DNA from: Elusimicrobiota bacterium
Lineage (GTDB): Bacteria > Elusimicrobiota > Elusimicrobia > JACQJN01
NCBI GenBank assembly: GCA_016205045.1
Contig: JACQJM010000077.1
Span: forward strand, 1-19,392
Direction: 5' to 3'
DNA: 19,392 nucleotides
The position numbers were made by a program, and so were the translations under genes. Position 1 is the stretch's first letter. Each line of letters starts with the position of its first letter. Below are positions 14,307 to 19,392 of this stretch, piece after piece. The notes beneath the pieces are model-generated. The model was not told the DNA's origin. It saw only the letters and a list, made by a program, of their open reading frames with translations, and searched no databases.

Positions 14307-14315
14307 TGATATAAT
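14307..14315 (+). promoter_or_regulatory. Extended -10 promoter for the glycan synthase
   Basis: TGATATAAT matches the TGnTATAAT extended -10 consensus; no good -35 box lies at 16-18 bp. The start point would be near 14322, coinciding with the GTG start codon, so the message may be leaderless, or the ATG at 14379 is the true start. The rest of the gap 14198-14306 has only a short AT palindrome (CTTTTTAAAAAG) and no clear terminator. Confidence 0.65.
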
Positions 14316-14321
14316 CCTGTC

Positions 14322-16280
14322 GTGATCAGTAAGCGGGAAAATTTATCCGCACCGCCCTTCTACATAAAGCTGGGCACCATGAAGCGGGCCCTCATTGCAT
14401 TAAGCATCCTGATGAGCGCCCGCTATCTTCTCTGGCGCGGCCTTTACACCTTAAATTTTCAATCCCCTCTAGTGGCCATCCTGAGCCTACTGCTCTTTGC
14501 AGCCGAGATGTATGGTTTTATCGCTATTATTTTATTTTTTCTCCAAACCCATAAAGATTCCAAGGTATTTTCTATTCCTCTTATCGAGAAAGAGCTTCCC
14601 ACGGTGGATGTGTTCATCCCTACATTTAACGAACCCGCCTCTGTCCTTTATAAAACCCTGGTCTGCTGCAAGGCTTTGGATTATCCTTCCGAGAAGCTCC
14701 GGATTCATGTTTTAGACGATGGAAACCGAGGAGCCATAAAAAAGCTTGCCCACTCGTTTGGCCTGCGCTATATCAGCCGCCCGGATAACCAACATGCCAA
14801 AGCAGGAAACCTAAATAATGCTCTCAAGCATTCCCAGGGGGAACTGATCCTGATCTTAGATTGCGACCATATCCCGATCTGTTCTTTTTTAAAAGAGACG
14901 GTGGGATTCTTTAAAGACTCGCAGATCGGATTTGTCCAAACTCCCCATCATTTCTATAACCCCGACAGTTTTCAACAGAATCTGCACCTGCCCAGCGAGT
15001 TGGCTCACGAACAGGATCTTTTCTTTCAAGTGATCCAACCGGGTAGGCAAAATGCCGACGCGGTGATGTTCGCCGGAAGCGCTACGCTGCTTCGTCGTTC
15101 CGCCTTGGAAGCCATCGGGGGATTTCAGACGCAAAGTGTGATCGAGGACATGTTGACCGGAATGGTGCTACAGGCTAAAGGCTACAAAGCCGTTCATTAC
15201 AACCGAATCCTCATCGGGGGTCTTTCCCCTGAAAACTTCCGCAGTTATCTGATCCAGAGAGGGCGTTGGACCCGCGGCGCCATGCAAATGTTTGTCCGCA
15301 ACAATCCTTTATTTTATTCCGGACTCTCCCTGCAGCAACGCCTAAGTTACTTCGCCTCTCTGCTTTATTTTTTTCATGGATGGGCTAGGATCGTCTACCT
15401 GATCGCCCCTCTAGGACTGCTCCTTTTTGGGCACAGCACCATTCAAGCAGATACCGTCACTCTGCTCTCCTATTTTTTGCCTCATTACATGATAGGACAT
15501 CTCACTTTTGCTCTGTTAAGTCGAGAGTTTAGAAATCCATTCTGGTCGGAGGTATACGAAACTTCTTCTTCTTTCGCTCTCAGTTGGGAAGCTCTCCAGG
15601 CATTGATTCGGCCTGATCAGCTTATTTTCCGAGTGACCCCCAAAGGAGTAACCTCTCAACGTCCCCAGAAACTATCCTGGTCTTTGATTGCGCCGCACAC
15701 GGTGGTGATGTCTCTGATCATTGCAGGCCTTATCCGGTCTGTCTACCACATCACCGCGGTTGGGACCTTGATAGATGCTTATGTGGTCAGTTCCATTTGG
15801 GCCATTTCCAATCTGTTTCTTTTAGGGTGTGCGGTGGAGGTCACCCGGGAACCCCTGCAAGAACGTTCCTCTTTTAGGTTGTCGCGAAGCATTCCATGTC
15901 AACTGCGTTGGGCAGGACAAACCCTCTCGGGAAAAACGCTGGATATCAGCGAAACAGGGGTTTCCGTCAAACTGAATGCCCCAGAAAACTTACCCGAAAA
16001 ACTTAAAATCACTTTATTCGGAGATTATGAGGAAACAACGGAAGTAGAAGGAGAGATCGTCAGGAATCAATGGCAAGGCCTCCTGGGAAATGCCGCGAGC
16101 ATACAATTTACAAATTTGTCCGAACCCTTACGCCAAAGCCTGATCCGCCAGATGTTCAGTTCCCCCCACAGCTGGGACAACATCACCCGCCGCTGGACTT
16201 CTTCTTGGAAAGCCTTAAAACAGATTGCCGTAGCGCCCGTTCGGCCGCGTTGGAAAAAAAGAGGGCCTATTTTAAGGTAG
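14322..16280 (+). CDS. BcsA-like GT2 glycan synthase with C-terminal PilZ (c-di-GMP) domain
   Basis: A 652-residue inner-membrane processive glycosyltransferase of the cellulose synthase type, polymerising a beta-glycan from a UDP-sugar. Two N-terminal membrane segments (about 22-40, 48-73), then a GT2 core with D132/D133 (LDDG), D180-x-D182 (LDCDH), E275/D276 (VIEDM, where the classical motif is TED) and Q312-R-G-R-W316. MFAGSATLLRR fits the FxCGT-like loop. C-terminal membrane segments follow (about 343-370, 380-400, 455-475, 485-505), then PilZ about 513-612 with R515-x3-R519 and D541-x-S543-x2-G546, both c-di-GMP-contact motifs intact. The GTG start adds 19 residues before an ATG at 14379. 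No bcsB, bcsC or bcsZ is in the window, so the product may not be cellulose. Activity should depend on c-di-GMP. Confidence 0.9.
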   Translation: MISKRENLSAPPFYIKLGTMKRALIALSILMSARYLLWRGLYTLNFQSPLVAILSLLLFAAEMYGFIAIILFFLQTHKDSKVFSIPLIEKELPTVDVFIPTFNEPASVLYKTLVCCKALDYPSEKLRIHVLDDGNRGAIKKLAHSFGLRYISRPDNQHAKAGNLNNALKHSQGELILILDCDHIPICSFLKETVGFFKDSQIGFVQTPHHFYNPDSFQQNLHLPSELAHEQDLFFQVIQPGRQNADAVMFAGSATLLRRSALEAIGGFQTQSVIEDMLTGMVLQAKGYKAVHYNRILIGGLSPENFRSYLIQRGRWTRGAMQMFVRNNPLFYSGLSLQQRLSYFASLLYFFHGWARIVYLIAPLGLLLFGHSTIQADTVTLLSYFLPHYMIGHLTFALLSREFRNPFWSEVYETSSSFALSWEALQALIRPDQLIFRVTPKGVTSQRPQKLSWSLIAPHTVVMSLIIAGLIRSVYHITAVGTLIDAYVVSSIWAISNLFLLGCAVEVTREPLQERSSFRLSRSIPCQLRWAGQTLSGKTLDISETGVSVKLNAPENLPEKLKITLFGDYEETTEVEGEIVRNQWQGLLGNAASIQFTNLSEPLRQSLIRQMFSSPHSWDNITRRWTSSWKALKQIAVAPVRPRWKKRGPILR

Positions 16281-16349
16281 GTCTCTTGCCCTAGGAATAA
16301 GGCCCAAAAGTCCCAATCCTTTTTTCAAAAATTGAGATATCCTAAAAAG

Positions 16350-17477
16350 ATGAAGAAGTTTTTCATCCTTCTACTGATTTCGCTTCTAGGGGGCGTCTCC
16401 GAGGCCGCTCAGATGAGAGGCTCCTCAAAGGGACCCCTTATCCCTCCTACATTGCGGAATCCCGGAACTGCTCCGCTCCTGCCCCCTGCTTTGGCTCCTT
16501 CACCTTATTCGGTAAGCCCCATTCGAGCCATCGCTCCTCCCCTCTCCATGGTACGAACCCTAAACTTTTCGGGTCATAGAGCCGGCACTCCCTCCGAGCG
16601 CCTGTTCCGGATTATAGAGAATATACGGAAAGAACCTCCTTCAGAAAAAAACCCTGCTCCCACCCGTGTCATACTCGATCAGATTTTTGATCAAGGTCAC
16701 GCTCCTGTCACGAAAACGTCAACCTCATTGATTCCGGAGAGACCTGAATTTCGTTCTGAATATCTCGGCCCCTCGCATATCCCGGATGTCCATTATGGAA
16801 GAATGCTCCGAGCGGGAGCTGAAATACTGCTCGGCCCCACCGCTCTGTCTTCTCAAGAGTTACAGGAGGAGCAGACCCGCCAAAATCTTTTGGAATATAT
16901 CCGAAGCAAAGACGATCGCTTGTATGGGCATGTCGTGAGAACAGGTCTTCTGGCAGGCCTGATCACTTTGGCCCTGGGACACTCTATGACTTTTGCTCAG
17001 AAAGTCTCCTGGGGAGCCCGATTTCATGACATCGGCCAGACCAACAGCCTTATCCTTTTTTTGATCAGAAAAGAAAGAAAGTTATTGGAAAGCGAAAGAT
17101 TGGCCGCAGAATTTCATCCCGAGGAAGGGGCGAGCATAATTAGACAAATGGGAAACAAAATAGGCTCTGCATTTCAGGATGTCGCGTTTAACGTGGTCCT
17201 ATATCACCATGAAAGGATGGACGGAACGGGATATCCCATTGGGTTGAAAGGACCGGATATCCCCATAGAAGCCAGGATCGTGGCTCTCGCCGACCATACA
17301 GATGCTTTAATGGAACACAGGCGCTACCGGCCGGGGATGACGCTTTCGGAAGCTTTCGCTATTTTATTAGGAGAAGCTCATGCAGGATTGGATCAGGAAG
17401 CGCTAAAAAAACTTTTATTTCTGGTCAGATATTTTACCACTTCCCCGGACACAACTCGTTTTACTTCTCATCAATAA
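16350..17477 (+). CDS. HD-GYP domain protein with N-terminal signal peptide
   Basis: A 375-residue protein. From the ATG at 16350 it begins MKKFFILLLISLLGGVSEA, a typical Sec signal peptide with no lipobox; the TTG 18 bp earlier only adds MRYPKK. A Pro-rich, low-complexity linker (about 22-95) leads to a helical region and an HD-GYP domain (about 185-360): H194, H226-D227 (FHDIGQ), H256 (HPEEG), H286-H287, G294-Y295-P296 (HHERMDGTGYP) and D315. These are the metal-binding and GYP residues of c-di-GMP phosphodiesterases. The usual Lys of HDxGK is Gln230. It starts about 70 bp after a c-di-GMP-dependent synthase. A periplasmic HD-GYP is unexpected, as c-di-GMP is cytoplasmic; either the signal segment acts as an anchor with unusual topology or the substrate differs. 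Its last 17 bases overlap the convergent gene. Confidence 0.85.
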   Translation: MKKFFILLLISLLGGVSEAAQMRGSSKGPLIPPTLRNPGTAPLLPPALAPSPYSVSPIRAIAPPLSMVRTLNFSGHRAGTPSERLFRIIENIRKEPPSEKNPAPTRVILDQIFDQGHAPVTKTSTSLIPERPEFRSEYLGPSHIPDVHYGRMLRAGAEILLGPTALSSQELQEEQTRQNLLEYIRSKDDRLYGHVVRTGLLAGLITLALGHSMTFAQKVSWGARFHDIGQTNSLILFLIRKERKLLESERLAAEFHPEEGASIIRQMGNKIGSAFQDVAFNVVLYHHERMDGTGYPIGLKGPDIPIEARIVALADHTDALMEHRRYRPGMTLSEAFAILLGEAHAGLDQEALKKLLFLVRYFTTSPDTTRFTSHQ

Positions 17478-17964
17478 ATTCGGTGTAGCTGAAAGGTTTA
17501 TTCCACTTCAACTCCACTGCGGTTAGTCCCTGAAAGGTGAGCACTAAATCAGAATTCCCTGAGACGACCTGCACCCCAAAAGAAGAGGTGGCCGTAGCCT
17601 CCTTAAATCCATAAAGCCAATACTCCCTAGATCCGGACATGCCGTCCGGCACCGTCCTATCGGGCATCCCCAACCACCACCGCACCTGCTTTTTGCTCAT
17701 TCCCGCACGCACCTTAGAGTAGTCTCTAAATACAGCGGATTTGGAAGATGGCGTAATAGGAACAGAAGGGACGGTCTTAGCCATCTTCGGAGCATGAGGA
17801 ACTTTTACGCCTATTTTCGGAGTTTTTAGATTGAGCGTCGTCCGAACTTCGGGCAGGGGAGAAATCGTCACGCCGCGGGTCAACACAAAATAACCTCCTC
17901 CAGCGGCCCCAAATACAGTTCCCGCGGTCAGCAAAGCCAAAGTCGTAGGTGAAAATTTAATCAT
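17461..17964 (-). CDS. Membrane-anchored or secreted protein with BamE/SmpA-like segment
   Basis: A 167-residue protein. The N-terminal hydrophobic stretch (about 7-29, TLALLTAGTVFGAAGGGYFVL) followed by R30 is more like a signal anchor than a cleaved signal. A Pro/Lys-rich linker (35-78) leads to a domain with YSKVRAGMSKKQVRWWLGMP and REYWLYG (82-119), the VxxGMSxxxVxxxLGxP...WxYg pattern of BamE/SmpA-like folds, and two further strands to the end. The usual lipobox cysteine is missing. BamE-like domains bind envelope partners; no partner is evident. It is transcribed against the upstream HD-GYP gene with overlapping 3' ends, so each could interfere with the other's expression. Confidence 0.7.
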   Translation of the reverse strand: MIKFSPTTLALLTAGTVFGAAGGGYFVLTRGVTISPLPEVRTTLNLKTPKIGVKVPHAPKMAKTVPSVPITPSSKSAVFRDYSKVRAGMSKKQVRWWLGMPDRTVPDGMSGSREYWLYGFKEATATSSFGVQVVSGNSDLVLTFQGLTAVELKWNKPFSYTEFIDEK

Positions 17965-18013
17965 GGCAATAAAGATAATTCCCCTAGTAGTTTATCAGAA
18001 ATCTGGATTTTTG

Positions 18014-18051
18014 CAAGTGTCCCTGAGCCTAAATAAAGTGTCTAAAGTGTC
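18014..18051 (+). repeat. Three short direct repeats (AAGTGTC)
   Basis: AAGTGTC occurs at 18015-18021, 18036-18042 and 18045-18051, the last two 9 bp apart. They lie between divergent genes, upstream of the response-regulator promoter. They could be regulator half-sites or the worn end of a mobile element. The rest of 17965-18077 shows nothing else recognisable. Confidence 0.5.
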
Positions 18052-18077
18052 CGATTAAAACTTCTGGCAAATAACCA

Positions 18078-18106
18078 TTGAATTTTTTACATTCACCTGT
18101 TATCCT
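18078..18106 (+). promoter_or_regulatory. Promoter of the OmpR-type regulator gene
   Basis: TTGAAT (18078-18083), 17-bp spacer, TATCCT (18101-18106) preceded by TGT, giving an extended -10. The leader would be about 65 nt. Confidence 0.65.
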
Positions 18107-18177
18107 AAATGAAGATAAAAAAGCATCCAAAAGGCATACAGGGTCCCCGAATCCCCTCCCCAAACTGAGATTCTTTC

Positions 18178-19173
18178 ATGAAAAGCGAAAAGGAAACCGA
18201 AACCGTAAAACCGGAATCCATCTTGGTGGTGGATGATGACGACAACATTTTGGATTTGTGCAGCAATGTCTTGAATCTGGAAGGGTACCAAGTCGTGCTC
18301 GCCCATAATGGGGAAGAGGTCCTATCTAAAATCAAATCCCTGGAGTTTGATATCGTGTTGACAGACCACGTGAAACTCCCCAAAGGAGAATCCGTGACCT
18401 GCGGCATTAAATCCCACTGTCCTGAAACGGATGTGATTGTGATGACAGGTTCTCCAACCCTGGAAAAAGCTATTTCCGCTTTTGAAGAAGGGGCCTCAGA
18501 CTATCTCATCAAGCCATTCGACATGGAACGGCTCAAAGAAGTGCTCAATCGTTGTGTGCAGAAACGGCAAATGCAAAAAAACGCCGCCACCAAAGATCAG
18601 CTTAAGAATCAGGTTCAATCTGTTTTCTCAGAACTCAACTTAATGGCTCGGCTCAATGAGTTGGCAGGCGGGATTAAAAGTGACCGGGCTTGGACTGAAC
18701 TGGTAAAAAATATATTAACCACTCTAAAAACAATTCAAGGTAATTCGCAGAATCCCTCCACAGATAAGCAACCCAAAGATGAAATCACCCCTTCCCTGGC
18801 CCAGTCTCTTGGCGGTGAACGTCTGGCCGGAAGGATGTTGGAATTGCTAGATAAATTTCACCAGGGAGAAATCCCTCAGATGAAGCTGCGCGCCAAGGAC
18901 TTGGTGGTAGATCTAGAACAACATGAAGTGATGCTTAAGGGGAAAACTCTTAAACTGACCCCTACCGAATTTGATCTTTTGGCCTTATTGATGGTAAAAC
19001 GCGGCAAAGTATTGAGAAGGACGTTTTTATACGAAGTTCTGTGGGACAATGACATGATGGTCACCAGCCAAACCCTGGCCCAACACATCAAAAACCTTAG
19101 AGCCAAGCTAGGCCCTTACGCCCACTACATCGAAACCCTCCAAACGATTGGCTACCGTTTCCGAGTTGATTAG
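18178..19173 (+). CDS. Response regulator with OmpR-type winged helix and long linker
   Basis: A 331-residue transcription factor. The receiver (about 14-125) has VVDDDDN, phospho-acceptor D63 (IVLTDHVKLPKGES), T in VMTGS and K112 (YLIKPFD). The winged-helix domain (about 236-331) has LTPTEFDLLALLM, the recognition region TSQTLAQHIKNLRAKLG and the terminal hairpin IETLQTIGYRFRV. OmpR-family regulators are normally 220-240 residues with a linker of about 5-20; here about 108 residues (126-234) separate the domains. That segment is predicted helical and contains FSELNLMARLNELAGGIKSD and a second helix LAGRMLELLDKFHQGE. No kinase is adjacent, so it is an orphan regulator. The ATG at 18178 is the first in frame after the predicted start point; its ribosome site is weak. 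Confidence 0.92.
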   Translation: MKSEKETETVKPESILVVDDDDNILDLCSNVLNLEGYQVVLAHNGEEVLSKIKSLEFDIVLTDHVKLPKGESVTCGIKSHCPETDVIVMTGSPTLEKAISAFEEGASDYLIKPFDMERLKEVLNRCVQKRQMQKNAATKDQLKNQVQSVFSELNLMARLNELAGGIKSDRAWTELVKNILTTLKTIQGNSQNPSTDKQPKDEITPSLAQSLGGERLAGRMLELLDKFHQGEIPQMKLRAKDLVVDLEQHEVMLKGKTLKLTPTEFDLLALLMVKRGKVLRRTFLYEVLWDNDMMVTSQTLAQHIKNLRAKLGPYAHYIETLQTIGYRFRVD

Positions 19174-19187
19174 CGTTCCTCTCGAAT

Positions 19188-19202
19188 TTGTTACAATAAC
19201 AA
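19188..19202. repeat. Small AT-rich inverted repeat after the regulator gene
   Basis: TTGTTA (19188-19193), CAA, TAACAA (19197-19202). There is no T run, so it is not a good terminator. The overlapping TGTTACAAT (19189-19197) resembles an extended -10 promoter reading rightward, out of the window. Confidence 0.45.
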
Positions 19203-19274
19203 GAACAAAACTAAATCCTAACCCGAAAACCCCAGTTGGACCATATTTTCCGACATAAAGAGTCGTAAACTTAT

Positions 19275-19300
19275 GTGCCTGCCTGCCGGCAGGCAGGCAC
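19275..19300. repeat. Perfect 26-bp GC-rich palindrome
   Basis: GTGCCTGCCTGCC (19275-19287) is followed directly by its reverse complement GGCAGGCAGGCAC (19288-19300). There is no loop, so it would cruciform or fold only with tip bases opened. Palindromes with the CCTGCCGGCAGG core are, as I recall, dispersed intergenic repeats in several candidate phyla. Confidence 0.9.
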
Positions 19301-19311
19301 CTGGGGATTTC

Positions 19312-19387
19312 GCCGCACAGCGGCCTCACTTGCCAGGATGGATATCGAAGAAGCAGATGTCTGGCAAGTGAGGGGTCGCCCCTCACT
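19312..19387. repeat. Cluster of nested, partly exclusive inverted repeats
   Basis: Three stems lie in a row: GCCGC/GCGGC (19312-19316/19320-19324, 3-nt loop); CCTCACTTGCCAG/CTGGCAAGTGAGG (19324-19336/19361-19373, 24-nt loop); and AGTGAGGGG/CCCCTCACT (19367-19375/19379-19387, 3-nt loop). The second and third share bases 19367-19373, so they cannot form together. The window ends 5 bases later. No T run is seen. Confidence 0.85.
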
Positions 19388-19392
19388 TTGGC

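Noticed and set aside
16263..16305. Hairpin across the end of the glycan synthase gene as terminator
   Set aside because: GGGCCTATT and AATAAGGCCC pair only with a bulge, the inner part is irregular and the nearest T run is 14 bases downstream.
18014..18051. CRISPR-like array
   Set aside because: The repeats are only 7-8 bp, with unequal spacings of 14 and 2 bases between copies and no cas genes in the window.
19253..19276. dif/Xer-like site (ACATAA ... TTATGT)
   Set aside because: The arms are separated by 12 bases instead of 6-8, and the outer halves do not match known XerC/XerD sites.
19108..19386. 92-codon minus-strand frame at the right edge
   Set aside because: It runs through the palindromes and antisense to the end of the response regulator; its odd composition (CLPAGRQ) comes from the GC-rich palindrome, and it has no ribosome site.

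Overview
The window looks like chromosomal DNA of a Gram-negative, envelope-rich bacterium. The signs are several Sec signal peptides, two outer-membrane beta-barrel proteins, a protease with a C-terminal sorting-type domain beside a PorV/PorQ-like barrel, and large hybrid two-component proteins. The mix (PorV-like barrel, FlgD/Por-type sorting domain, DUF3106 operon, GC-rich intergenic palindromes) recalls uncultured lineages such as Elusimicrobiota, Omnitrophota or delta-like groups. I cannot fix the phylum from sequence alone.

Layout. (1) 1-3105: a perfect palindrome, then a secreted S8 protease translationally coupled to a PorV/PorQ-family barrel. (2) 3150-3740: an initiator tRNA with a nearly leaderless promoter, a 62-bp duplication at its 3' end and a strong terminator. 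It is followed on the minus strand by a ribbon-helix-helix (BrnA/CopG-type) antitoxin whose BrnT-like toxin survives only as a 26-codon stub behind an intact promoter and a 19-bp palindromic operator. (3) 3887-10784: a consensus sigma-70 promoter drives three tightly packed signalling genes: a soluble HAMP-array hybrid histidine kinase, a REC-PAS-PAS-PAS histidine kinase with a phytochrome-like dimerisation motif, and an Rcp1-like single-domain response regulator. (4) 10842-14197: an ECF sigma factor, a short membrane anti-sigma candidate, a small secreted protein, a DUF3106 repeat protein, a second very charged secreted protein and an outer-membrane barrel. The first four are chained by ATGA overlaps. 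(5) 14307-17477: a BcsA-like GT2 glycan synthase with a c-di-GMP-binding PilZ domain, followed by an HD-GYP-domain protein that carries an apparent Sec signal peptide. (6) 17461-17964: a convergent minus-strand envelope protein with a BamE/SmpA-like segment. (7) 18078-19173: a response regulator with an OmpR-type DNA-binding domain and an unusually long linker. (8) 19188-19392: a hairpin-rich intergenic repeat region cut by the window end.

Taken together the window is about sensing and remodelling the cell surface: phosphorelay kinases, an extracytoplasmic-stress sigma operon, c-di-GMP-controlled glycan synthesis and secretion of a surface protease. The least ordinary parts are the sigma operon, where the anti-sigma tail and its neighbour share a 17-residue motif and DUF3106 is built of five 18-residue repeats; the signal-peptide-bearing HD-GYP next to a c-di-GMP-dependent synthase; the decayed toxin-antitoxin locus beside the tRNA; and the mutually exclusive hairpins at the right edge.
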